This document shows, piece after piece, positions 31,095-38,909 of a stretch of 64,000 nucleotides of DNA. How positions within the stretch are numbered: position 1 is the first letter of the stretch; each line of letters opens with the position of its first letter. Position numbers and translations under genes: made by a program. Below the pieces are notes generated by a model. The model was not told the origin of the DNA, ran no database searches, and was given only the letters and a program-made list of their open reading frames with translations. The DNA is from Armatimonadetes bacterium UBA1398 (GTDB lineage: Bacteria > Armatimonadota > Zipacnadia > UBA1398), in NCBI GenBank assembly GCA_002305165.1, contig DBQI01000061.1:1-64000 (forward strand), written 5' to 3'.

Positions 31095-32528
31095 TCACGA
31101 AACGGGACGGTTGGTGGCGCTCCCGTGACCCTCCAGGGCTTCTCCATCGCCGGCACTCCCTTCTCCAGAAAGCCGGCCTCCGCCATGTCGCCGGAGCATA
31201 ATGATACCGCGGTCGTCCTCTGCGCCCGCCTCGGCAAGCACCGACCTAGCCAAACCCTCCAGGCTGCCGCCCTGCTCGAGGAGCAACTTCTCCACCCGAC
31301 CGGCGACCTCTTCATCGCCCAACACCCCGTCGGTGCCGATCAGTACCGTCGCGCCCGGCTCCAACGCCAACGACCCACCACGATACTCCGGGCCCATGGT
31401 AGCTGGAATCGCCCCCGCCGGCGGTCCCCCTTCGGTGAGCCTCACCACGTCACCGCCTGAGACCAGCAACCCATGCGGCTGGCCGGCGTTGCAGTAGCGG
31501 AACTCGCCGGTGCGGGCATCGTAGCGCGCCAGGAAGAGGGCCACGAAGACGTCGTGACGGGTGGAGCGGTCCAGAAGCTCGCTGATCTCCCTCACCGAGT
31601 CCTCCGGCCGCTCATGGTGCCGAACCGATGTCCAGAAGGCGGCATAGGCGAGGGGCATCGACGCGAGCCCAGCGAGGGTCCTCCCCGCCACATCGGCTAC
31701 GCAGAACCAGTAGACATGGTCCTCTCCGGGGAGCACGGCGCAGAAGTCGCCGCTACCCAGGCCACGCTCGCTCGAGATCTCGCGCACCACGAGGTCCGCC
31801 CCAGGGATGGAGGCCTCGACATGCGGTCGGACGGACTCGTGCATCTCCGCAGCCAGGCGCAGGGTCTGGGAGAACTCGGCAAGGTCAGCGTCGCGCCGGT
31901 CTCGCTCCGCCCGCTCACGCTGGGCCGCCCGCGCCAGGTATCCCATGGCGAGCGCGACCAGGAGCAGGGGCACGAACTGGGGTCCGAAGGCGCTCAGCAT
32001 CACAGCCCGCATGCCCGTCGCGCTTTGCCCCACGCGCACGATGTAGGCGATGATGGCGAGCAGCGACGTCGCCATGGATCCCCTCGGACCGTCTAGCAAT
32101 GCGGATACCAGTACGGGGATGTACGCCAGTGTGAAGAGCGGCTGGGCCCGCAGGACCACCGACCAACCCTCGGTGATCTCCACGGTGATACCCGAGAAGA
32201 CGCGGATCCATTCGGCGAGCAGGACCACCTCGAGGGCGATGGCGGAGCGATGCAGCCACTCAGTGCGCTGCCCTCGACGTGCCGCGGCGACAGTGGCCCC
32301 GCTCACTATCACAACGACTGCGCCGACTCCGTGGGTCGTCAGGCTGACAGTTCGTTCGGCAGCGAGCAGAGCCGAGCTCGCCAGGGCGACGAGGAGTATG
32401 CGGATGGCGCACGCGACGGAATCGATGCCGACGAATGCGGCTCTGGGCTGGAGGTTGATGGCGCCTCTGCGGTTTTCCCTGCTGGAGGGACCGGTATCGT
32501 GCTTGTTTCCGTGAGGGCCGGGGAGCAT
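31095..32528 (-). CDS. Membrane-bound SpoIIE-type PP2C serine phosphatase
   Basis: 477 residues. About six hydrophobic helices occupy residues 40-215, followed by a short coiled helix (AAQRERAERDRRDADLAEF). The PP2C/SpoIIE domain runs from about 240 to 450. The metal and catalytic positions are recognisable but somewhat altered: GSGDFCAVL for GDFYDV, CVADVAGRTLAG for VGDVSGHG, NAGQPHGLLV for NAGHNP, LIGTDGVLGDEE for YTDGVTEA, and EDDRGIIML for DDxT. Relatives dephosphorylate anti-sigma-factor antagonists and so turn on a sigma factor; no such partner is encoded nearby. An AGGAG lies about 10 nt before the ATG. It is followed by ppx after 105 nt. Confidence 0.85.
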   Translation of the reverse strand: MLPGPHGNKHDTGPSSRENRRGAINLQPRAAFVGIDSVACAIRILLVALASSALLAAERTVSLTTHGVGAVVVIVSGATVAAARRGQRTEWLHRSAIALEVVLLAEWIRVFSGITVEITEGWSVVLRAQPLFTLAYIPVLVSALLDGPRGSMATSLLAIIAYIVRVGQSATGMRAVMLSAFGPQFVPLLLVALAMGYLARAAQRERAERDRRDADLAEFSQTLRLAAEMHESVRPHVEASIPGADLVVREISSERGLGSGDFCAVLPGEDHVYWFCVADVAGRTLAGLASMPLAYAAFWTSVRHHERPEDSVREISELLDRSTRHDVFVALFLARYDARTGEFRYCNAGQPHGLLVSGGDVVRLTEGGPPAGAIPATMGPEYRGGSLALEPGATVLIGTDGVLGDEEVAGRVEKLLLEQGGSLEGLARSVLAEAGAEDDRGIIMLRRHGGGRLSGEGSAGDGEALEGHGSATNRPVS

Positions 32529-32646
32529 GTTGGGTTGGAGCTCCTGGCGGACTTCTGATGGCTTACGGGGCAGAGGCTCATGCTTACTGGCTGCCCCGAG
32601 CGCCCCACCCGCCCCGAGGAACGTCCTCCATAACAGAAGCCGCTCC

Positions 32647-32720
32647 TCGGGGCGGGCGGATTTGAACCGCCGACCCCTGGCCCCCCATGCCAGTGCGCTA
32701 CCAGGCTGCGCTACGCCCCG
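32647..32720 (-). tRNA. tRNA-Pro (anticodon GGG)
   Basis: A 74-nt cloverleaf is clear on the minus strand. It has the acceptor CGGGGCG pairing with CGCCCCG, the D-arm GCGC-AGCCTGGTA-GCGC, and the anticodon stem CTGGC/GCCAG with loop ATGGGGG. The anticodon is GGG, reading Pro codons CCC/CCU. The T-arm is GGCGG-TTCAAAT-CCGCC. The discriminator base is A, and CCA is not encoded. It lies between the HU gene and the SpoIIE-like gene. Confidence 0.95.
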
Positions 32721-32829
32721 TCATGCCCCATTCGGTCGCCGCCCACGAGGGCGATGCGATCTCCCGTGAACTGGTGGCGCCCATACTCGGGGGTGCGCGC
32801 TACCATCTCATCACGGAAGCCGTAGGGGC

Positions 32830-32845
32830 CCCGTATTGCTACGGG
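32830..32845 (-). terminator. GNRA-capped hairpin after the HU gene
   Basis: On the transcript, CCCGTA and TACGGG form a 6-bp stem with a GCAA loop, starting 3 nt after the HU stop. No U-tract is present, so it may stabilise the HU mRNA or act as a weak terminator before the tRNA. Confidence 0.4.
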
Positions 32846-32848
32846 CTG

Positions 32849-33121
32849 CTACTTTACCGCATCCTTGAGCTTCTTGCCAGCGGTAAAGGCGGGAACCTTG
32901 CTCGCCGCGATCTCGATCTCCTCGTTGGTCTGAGGGTTGCGGCCCTTGCGCGCGGCCCGCTCGCGAACCTTGAAGGTCCCGAACCCGACCATGGACACCT
33001 GGTCCCCGTCGGCCAAGGCCGCGGTGATAGCCTCGAATACAGCATCCACGGCAGCCGCCGCGTTTGCCTTGGTTAGACCAGCGCTCTCCGCCACCGCATC
33101 AACTAGCTCCTGCTTCGTCAC
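32849..33121 (-). CDS. HU-family DNA-binding protein
   Basis: 90 residues from the GTG at 33121, exactly the usual HU length. It begins MTKQELVDAVAESAGLTKANA and contains the hallmark GFGTFKVRERAARKGRNPQTNEEIEI with the DNA-intercalating Pro in RNPQT. The GTG is preferred over an ATG 51 nt upstream because GGAGGT lies 10 nt before it and the extra residues are not HU-like. HU binds DNA without strong sequence preference and bends it. The gene has its own predicted promoter at 33151-33179, although it sits after gpsA in the same direction. Confidence 0.96.
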   Translation of the reverse strand: MTKQELVDAVAESAGLTKANAAAAVDAVFEAITAALADGDQVSMVGFGTFKVRERAARKGRNPQTNEEIEIAASKVPAFTAGKKLKDAVK

Positions 33122-33150
33122 CTGAGTGGTCACCTCCGCGGGTGTTTGTG

Positions 33151-33179
33151 AGACTATGACGGGCCGGTCCATGTGTCAA
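33151..33179 (-). promoter_or_regulatory. Predicted promoter of the HU gene
   Basis: On the minus strand a perfect -35 TTGACA (33179-33174) is separated by 17 nt from TAGTCT (33156-33151), which matches the -10 consensus at only 3 of 6. Expected start near 33144, about 23 nt before the HU start. Confidence 0.4.
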
Positions 33180-33225
33180 CGTGGACCGCGCGCAATGCGC
33201 TCCTGCTCCGGTTGTCTCGGGCCGA

Positions 33226-34266
33226 TCACTCCGGCCTTATTACATGACTCTCGTCGATCTCGTCTTTCGGCGCCCGCTGCATCAGCCGGACCGATGCCTC
33301 GCGCGCGGTCACTACTCCAGAGATCACATCGCTGATGGCGTCCGCGATGGGAGCTTCCACCCCCAGCCTCGCCGCCAACTGCTTCGCTGCCGTCGTCGTC
33401 GGCACTCCCTCGGCAACCTGCCCAAGTTCCGCAAGGATATCGCCGAGAGGGCGCCCCTCCCCGAGCCCCTTCCCCACACGGTAGTTCCGGCTCTTCACCG
33501 ACACGCTGGTGGCCATGAGGTCACCGAGTCCTGACAGCCCCCGGAAGGTAGCCGGCAGCGCGCCAAGTGATACCCCAATTCTCGTGATCTCCGCAAGCCC
33601 TCTTGTTAGCAAGGTCGCTTTGGTGTTGTCACCAAAACCTAGACCATCGTTCATGCCGGCGCCGATGGCGACGACATTCTTCAGCGCTCCGCCGAGCTCG
33701 ACGCCGATGGTATCGGGATTGCTGTAGACCCTCAGCGTCGGGCAGCTGAAGGCTTCAAGCGCGGCGCACATCGAGCGCCGCGAGGGACCGGACACGACCG
33801 TTGCGCTGGGCATTCCGGCGACAACCTCGAGTGCTAGGTTCGGTCCGGACAGCGCGACGATCCTAGCGGGGTCCAGGTCGGCACTCTCAGCGAGCACCTG
33901 AGTCATCCGCCGTCCCGTACGCGGGCACAGGCCCTTGGTCGCGCTGACCACGACGGCTTCAGGATCCAGATCCGGGGCGAGTGAACGCGCGGCCAGCTCG
34001 ACGCCAGCCGCTGGCACAGCGACGACAACCAAGTCAGCCTCGCCCACCACCTCGCCGAGGTCATCCGCCGCGCTCACTCCCGACGGCAGCTCCACGTGCG
34101 GAAGGTAGCGGTGGTTGCGAGAATGGAGCGCGATGTCAGCACGGACGTCAGGGTCAAGGTCCCACATCATGACCCGGTGGCCGTTCCGGCCAAGCAGCAC
34201 CCCGAGAGCGGAGCCCCAACTGCCGCCCCCGATGACGCCGACCCTCTTGATCGAACGCGACGTCAT
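33226..34266 (-). CDS. gpsA: NAD(P)-dependent glycerol-3-phosphate dehydrogenase
   Basis: 346 residues. The Rossmann motif is VGVIGGGSWGSALG at 9-22. SATKGL and SGPNLALEVVAGMPSATVV follow, and the catalytic-site segment is GGALKNVVAIGAGMNDGLGFGDNTKA. It reduces dihydroxyacetone phosphate to sn-glycerol-3-phosphate for membrane lipid synthesis. The ATG at 34266 overlaps the plsY stop as ATGA, which indicates translational coupling with the acyltransferase that uses its product. The frame is open further upstream inside plsY, but that part is not protein-like. Confidence 0.96.
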   Translation of the reverse strand: MTSRSIKRVGVIGGGSWGSALGVLLGRNGHRVMMWDLDPDVRADIALHSRNHRYLPHVELPSGVSAADDLGEVVGEADLVVVAVPAAGVELAARSLAPDLDPEAVVVSATKGLCPRTGRRMTQVLAESADLDPARIVALSGPNLALEVVAGMPSATVVSGPSRRSMCAALEAFSCPTLRVYSNPDTIGVELGGALKNVVAIGAGMNDGLGFGDNTKATLLTRGLAEITRIGVSLGALPATFRGLSGLGDLMATSVSVKSRNYRVGKGLGEGRPLGDILAELGQVAEGVPTTTAAKQLAARLGVEAPIADAISDVISGVVTAREASVRLMQRAPKDEIDESHVIRPE

Positions 34267-34883
34267 GGACGCCCGACCCTGGGTTCCGTCCGTGTGGCCA
34301 GACGCGAGATGTTGGCACGGTGCGTGTAGGCCATCAGCAACGCCATGACCAGCGCCCAGAGCACGTAGAAGCCACCATAGTCCGGATCGATGCCGAGCCA
34401 ATACCCGACCGAGACGGCGGCCACGAGAGACCCCATCGACACGTAGCGGTAGATGGCCACGACGACAACCCACACCACTAGCGCCAGGATGCCCGCCAAT
34501 GGGCTGATCGCCATCACAGTGCCCACCCCGGTAGCGATCCCCTTCCCGCCCTTGAAGTGCAGCAGGAAGGACCAGATGTGCCCGACGATGACGGCGGTCG
34601 CCGCGAGGCAGATAGTCACCGCTTGGCCCTGAAACCAACTGCGGGCTATCAGTACTGGGACTAGGCCCTTCAGGAAGTCCAGGACGAAGACCAATAGGCC
34701 CCAGCTCGGCCCCAGACTCCGGTACACGTTGGTGGCGCCGATGTTCCCGCTTCCGACGCGAGTCACATCGGTGCCGCGGAGCGCACCGATGAGCTTCCCG
34801 AAGGGAATGGACCCCACCACATAGCATGCGGCCAAGACGATGAGTGCGCCCACCCAGTTCCCGAAGCTACCCGGCATCTCCAC
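34263..34883 (-). CDS. plsY: Glycerol-3-phosphate acyltransferase PlsY
   Basis: 206 residues with about five or six membrane helices. Family motifs are present: GSIPFGKLIG, GSGNIGATNVYRSLG, and KGGKGIATGVGTVM in a cytoplasmic loop. PlsY transfers the acyl group from acyl phosphate to glycerol-3-phosphate to give lysophosphatidic acid, the first step of phospholipid synthesis. It lies 12 nt after der and overlaps gpsA by four bases. Confidence 0.96.
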   Translation of the reverse strand: MEMPGSFGNWVGALIVLAACYVVGSIPFGKLIGALRGTDVTRVGSGNIGATNVYRSLGPSWGLLVFVLDFLKGLVPVLIARSWFQGQAVTICLAATAVIVGHIWSFLLHFKGGKGIATGVGTVMAISPLAGILALVVWVVVVAIYRYVSMGSLVAAVSVGYWLGIDPDYGGFYVLWALVMALLMAYTHRANISRLATRTEPRVGRP

Positions 34884-34895
34884 GCCTCCTATTGG

Positions 34896-36311
34896 CTACT
34901 GACTCGCTTGCTCCCGAGTCCTCTCGCGCGCCACGAACCGGATGGGTGTTCCATCCAGGCCGAAGGCCTCGCGGATCTGGTTCCTGAGATAGCGCTCATA
35001 ACCGAAGTGCATCAACTGCGGATCGTTCACGAAGAGCACGATCGTCGGCGGACACGACTCCGCCTGGGTCGCGTAGTAGACCTTCATCCGTCGGCCTCGC
35101 CTCATAGAGGGCGGATGCTCGATGGATGCGTCCAGGATCAGCCGGTTCAGCTTCGCGGTGGGAATCCGCGCCGAGTACTGGCGGTAGGACTCCAGGACCT
35201 GTGGGAACACCGTCGACAGCCCCCGTCCGGTCAGGGCCGACACGAAGAGAACTGGCGAGTAGGACAGGAAGGCCAGTCGGTCTCGCACCTGTCTCTCGAA
35301 GTCCTTCTCGAACAGACGCTCCTGTCTCCGCCGCTGCGCCGGTGTCAGCGGGTCCTCGAGCACGTACGGCAGGTCCGGCATCGGCGGCGGATCCACGACC
35401 AAATCCCACTTGTTGACCACCACGAGTACGAGCTTCCCCTGCTCGTGGGCATACCCGGCGATCCGCTGGTCTTGCTCGCCCAGCCCCTCACCGGCATCCA
35501 ACACGAGAAGCACAAGGTCCGAGCGATCCACGGCGCGAAGGGCCCGGACAACGCTGTAGTATTCCACATCCCCAGTGACGTTGCCCTTCTTGCGCATCCC
35601 TGCCGTATCGGTGAGGAGCACCCTCCCCTCGGGCAGTTCGACGAGCGTGTCCAAGGCATCGCGCGTCGTGCCCGGCACGTCGCTGACGAGAGAGCGCTCC
35701 TCCCCGCACAGGGCATTCAGCAAAGAGGACTTGCCCACATTGGGCCGTCCCACGATGGCCACCGACACGTCGTGCTCGGCCGCCTCCCCCACTTCATCCG
35801 CCTCTGTCTGGCCCTCATCAGGCTCAGGGAGGAGATCAGTGATCGCCTCGTAGAGATGAGGGAGGTTCAGGTTCTCGCGGGCAGAGATGGGGACGACCTC
35901 ATCGAAGCCGAACTCGAGGAACTCGTAGGGATCGGGCTTGTTCGACTCGACCTTGTTGACGACCACGATCGTCGGCTTATCGGCGCGGCGGACGAGTCGC
36001 GCGACCTCGCGGTCCGTCGGAAGCAGGCCCTCGCGCCCATCGACCAGGAACAGGATCACGTCGGCTTCCGACATGGCATGGATGGCCTGACCTGCGACAT
36101 CCTCGGCGAGCCACTCCGCCGGCGCATCGGCCAGCCCGCCCGTGTCTATGAGCGTCACGACTCGGTCGTCGATCTCCACATCGGCATACAGCCGGTCTCG
36201 GGTCACGCCCGGCTCATCGTCCATGATGGCGTAGCGACGACGGCACATCCGGTTGAACAGCGTCGATTTGCCCACATTGGTCCGACCAACCAGGGCCACT
36301 ATGGGTTTCAC
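34896..36311 (-). CDS. der: Ribosome-assembly GTPase Der (EngA)
   Basis: 471 residues with the diagnostic pair of GTPase domains. The first P-loop is GRTNVGKST at 9-17 and the second is GRPNVGKSS at 187-195. Each is followed by a G2/G3 pair (DTGGLA and DTAGMRKKGNV) and an NKxD motif (NKVE in the first, a common variant, and NKWD in the second). A KH-like domain occupies about 390-470 (NRLILDASIEHPPSMRRGRRMKVYYATQ). Der acts in assembly of the 50S subunit. Its start overlaps the stop of the DUF512 gene by ATGA. Confidence 0.97.
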   Translation of the reverse strand: MKPIVALVGRTNVGKSTLFNRMCRRRYAIMDDEPGVTRDRLYADVEIDDRVVTLIDTGGLADAPAEWLAEDVAGQAIHAMSEADVILFLVDGREGLLPTDREVARLVRRADKPTIVVVNKVESNKPDPYEFLEFGFDEVVPISARENLNLPHLYEAITDLLPEPDEGQTEADEVGEAAEHDVSVAIVGRPNVGKSSLLNALCGEERSLVSDVPGTTRDALDTLVELPEGRVLLTDTAGMRKKGNVTGDVEYYSVVRALRAVDRSDLVLLVLDAGEGLGEQDQRIAGYAHEQGKLVLVVVNKWDLVVDPPPMPDLPYVLEDPLTPAQRRRQERLFEKDFERQVRDRLAFLSYSPVLFVSALTGRGLSTVFPQVLESYRQYSARIPTAKLNRLILDASIEHPPSMRRGRRMKVYYATQAESCPPTIVLFVNDPQLMHFGYERYLRNQIREAFGLDGTPIRFVARERTREQASQ

Positions 36312-37618
36312 GTGGCGTCGCCTCTCCTCCGTAGGAGTCGCACCAGACCGGCTGCGTCCTCCACCACATCGAGCGTGCCTCCAAGCCGCTCCACGCGCCG
36401 CTGAAGCTCCGCGAGTTGCAGGCCATCGATCAGTAGGCCCTCGGCGCTGACGCAGACCTCAGGCAGGAGGTAGCTCCCTCCCCCATGCTCGCGGATGGTC
36501 TGCCACAGGTCCTCGCCGGCCATCAGTCCCGCCACGGTTACGGTCTCGCCAAGGTAGCGATTCGGTACCGCGACGACCTCGAGGCGACCTCCTAAGCCCA
36601 CTGAGTCTAACACCTCACGCAGGAATGGGGCGGCGCTCGTTCCCGTGAGAGCCGTATAGCGCGGCCCTTCGTGCAGACCTTGGCCGCGGCGCTTCATCGA
36701 GCGGCCGAGTTCGTCTCGGAAGAGCCCGCACATCCCGATGCCGTTCTCGACCTGGGGGTAGTCCTCATACTCCCGACCGGCCGGGATGGGAAGCCCGGCC
36801 AGCAGATAGAGCTCATCGGCGCCGAAGCAGAACCGAGTGCCGATGGTGTGTAGGAAGCGAGCCTGCCACTGGTGGATGCAGCCAAGAGTCTGTCGAGCCA
36901 AGTCGCCGCACACCGGCTCGATGCGGGGTTCCCGGGACCGATGGCTCGTGAGCCCGACCGGCACGATACCCAGAGAGGCCACCCTGGGATGGCGGGCGGC
37001 GAGAGCTTCGACGGTGTCCGCGAGCACATGGCCGTCGTTCAGGCCAGGCGCCATGACGACCTGCGTGTGGACCGTGATGCCCCCGTCGAGCAACCGCCAG
37101 AGCACCTCCAGGCCACGCGACGCCTCTTTTGACCGGAAGAGCCGTCTGCGGACCGACGGATCGACGCAGTGCACGGAGACGTAGAGCGGCGACAGGCGCA
37201 TGCGCAGGATGCGTTCCACGTCCTCGTCACTCACGTTGCTCAGGGTTACGAAGTTGCCATCCAAGAACGACAGTCGGTAGTCGTCATCGTAGAGCAGAGT
37301 CGACGCCCGGGCATCAGACGGCATCTGGTTCACGAAGCAGAAGACGCAGTGGTTGTTGCACTCCATGAGACCATCGAACAGCGGTGAGCCGAACTCCACG
37401 CCGAGTCCATCGTCGAGGTCCTTCTCGATCTCGATCTCCAGCATCTCCCCGCCGGCCTTGCGCACGAGGACGGTTACCTCCTCGGAGGCCAAATGGAAGC
37501 GATAGTCGATGACGTCGCGGAGGGAGTGGCCGTCGACCGCGAGGATCTCATCGCCAGGTTCGAGGCCGACTGCCCGACCGATTCCATCCTCGTCTACGCT
37601 CTGTATGATCGCTCCCAA
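36308..37618 (-). CDS. DUF512 family radical-SAM/PDZ protein
   Basis: 436 residues from a TTG at 37618, chosen because a perfect AGGAGG (37634-37629) lies 10 nt upstream and the protein starts with a PDZ-like strand. Residues about 1-65 form the PDZ-like domain (GLEPGDEILAVDGHSLRDVIDYRF). The radical-SAM cluster site is CNNHCVFC (C87, C91, C94). The DUF512 region follows to the C-terminus (YPQVENGIGMCGLFRDEL, ALTGTSAAPFL, VPNRYLGETVTVAGLM). It should bind a [4Fe-4S] cluster and SAM; its substrate is unknown. DUF512 next to der is a conserved arrangement in clostridia and relatives. The frame is open upstream to 37945, but that part is not protein-like. Confidence 0.92.
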   Translation of the reverse strand: MGAIIQSVDEDGIGRAVGLEPGDEILAVDGHSLRDVIDYRFHLASEEVTVLVRKAGGEMLEIEIEKDLDDGLGVEFGSPLFDGLMECNNHCVFCFVNQMPSDARASTLLYDDDYRLSFLDGNFVTLSNVSDEDVERILRMRLSPLYVSVHCVDPSVRRRLFRSKEASRGLEVLWRLLDGGITVHTQVVMAPGLNDGHVLADTVEALAARHPRVASLGIVPVGLTSHRSREPRIEPVCGDLARQTLGCIHQWQARFLHTIGTRFCFGADELYLLAGLPIPAGREYEDYPQVENGIGMCGLFRDELGRSMKRRGQGLHEGPRYTALTGTSAAPFLREVLDSVGLGGRLEVVAVPNRYLGETVTVAGLMAGEDLWQTIREHGGGSYLLPEVCVSAEGLLIDGLQLAELQRRVERLGGTLDVVEDAAGLVRLLRRRGDAT

Positions 37619-37852
37619 CGACGTACAGCCTCCTATGGACCGCGGCGCAGGACCGACGCAGCCACGTCGGGAATAGGCCGGGCGGTGGCCGATTGGGCGA
37701 ACGTGATGCACGCCCGCCGGGAACGTCCGGCATGCGGACCATTGTACGCCCCTCGGGGCTGTCGCGCGTTGGAGAGGTTCGAGTTCGATGGCGGGAGCAC
37801 CCGAAACCGGCCTGCGGCCGCCGAAACGATTCGAACAGGAGCTGTCCACGGA

Positions 37853-38746
37853 GTGACGGTTCAGCATATCGGCGTCACTGAGGTTCGATCCGCCGCTATC
37901 GCGACGTGGGACTTCGGTCTCCGCGCGGTGGTCGAGACGGGCCACGCGATCACCTCCGGGGCCTCGCTGCTCGACGCGGTCGAACGCGGCGTGAATGTGG
38001 TGGAGCTTGACGCCTCTGTAGCGACCGTTGGCTACGGAGGAGCCCCGAACGCCGCGGGCGTGATGGAGATGGACGCGGCGGTAATGGTTGGCGCCGATCT
38101 GAGCGTCGGGGCCGTTGCGGGTCTACAGCGGTGCCGCCGTCCCATCTCCGTGGCTCGCGCGGTGCACGACCACTGCCGGCACTCCATGCTCGTGGGATCT
38201 GGGGCCGCCGAGTTCGCGCGGCAGCATGGCTTCCCCGAGGAGGACGCTCTGTCCGAGGCTGCTCGAGCCGCATACGAGGAGTGGGTGGCGACACAGGCGC
38301 CGGGCACGGTCCACGGACATGATACCTTGGGCCTCTGCGCTCTGGATGCCACGGGGCATCTTGTGGCCGCATGCTCGACCAGTGGCATCAGCTTCAAGCA
38401 TCCCGGTCGCGTCGGGGACTCGCCGATCGTCGGCAGCGGGCTTTACGCTGACAACCGCGCGGGCGCCGCGGCGGCCACAGGCGATGGAGACCACATCCAG
38501 CGGTTCTGCTTGAGCTTCCTCGCCGTAGAGTTGATGCGAGCCGGCGCCACTGCCATGGAGGCGTGCCGCCAGGCTGTGCAACGCGTTCTCGATACGCCGG
38601 GAGGCCCGCCCACCCGTGAGGTCAGCCTCGTGGCGTTGTCGCCGGAGGGCGATCTGGGCGCAGCCACCCTCCTCGAACGCTTCGAGTATGCAGTCTGGAA
38701 CGCCAGCGGGGCCGAGGTCCGCTGTGTCGTGGCCGCGGACTCTTGA
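37853..38746 (+). CDS. Isoaspartyl peptidase/L-asparaginase (Ntn-hydrolase) family protein
   Basis: 297 residues from a GTG at 37853 with AGGAG about 11 nt upstream. The order of motifs fits the N4-(beta-N-acetylglucosaminyl)-L-asparaginase branch: TVGYGGAPNAAGVMEMDAAVM in the alpha subunit, then HGHDTLGLCALD with the nucleophile Thr158 at the autocleavage site, then VAACSTSGISFKHPGRVGDSPIVGSGLYADN, which binds the substrate. The precursor cuts itself before Thr158 into two chains. It hydrolyses either the Asn-GlcNAc bond of glycopeptides or isoaspartyl bonds; the neighbouring glycosidases make the former attractive, but this is inference. It is divergent from the DUF512 gene across 234 nt. 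Confidence 0.9.
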   Translation: MTVQHIGVTEVRSAAIATWDFGLRAVVETGHAITSGASLLDAVERGVNVVELDASVATVGYGGAPNAAGVMEMDAAVMVGADLSVGAVAGLQRCRRPISVARAVHDHCRHSMLVGSGAAEFARQHGFPEEDALSEAARAAYEEWVATQAPGTVHGHDTLGLCALDATGHLVAACSTSGISFKHPGRVGDSPIVGSGLYADNRAGAAAATGDGDHIQRFCLSFLAVELMRAGATAMEACRQAVQRVLDTPGGPPTREVSLVALSPEGDLGAATLLERFEYAVWNASGAEVRCVVAADS

Positions 38747-38909
38747 GCGACTAGGAAGAGCGTCCCGAGGGTGTTCCTGCCTCCAGTGAATCCACCCTCA
38801 TAACGAGCAGCTTCCTGCCACCCCTCCCATCAAGGAGAACCGCGCTTCCCCGCCGTATCAGATCCCCGCAGTGCGGCCCGTCACCCGGCCGCGAGAGGAG
38901 CGCAACGCG

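Noticed and set aside
33122..33172. Upstream ATG for HU
   Set aside because: It would add 17 non-HU residues, and the GTG at 33121 has a better ribosome-binding site and gives the exact family length.
38747..38909. Extra gene between the asparaginase and the glycosidase
   Set aside because: Stops in all frames and no protein-like stretch.
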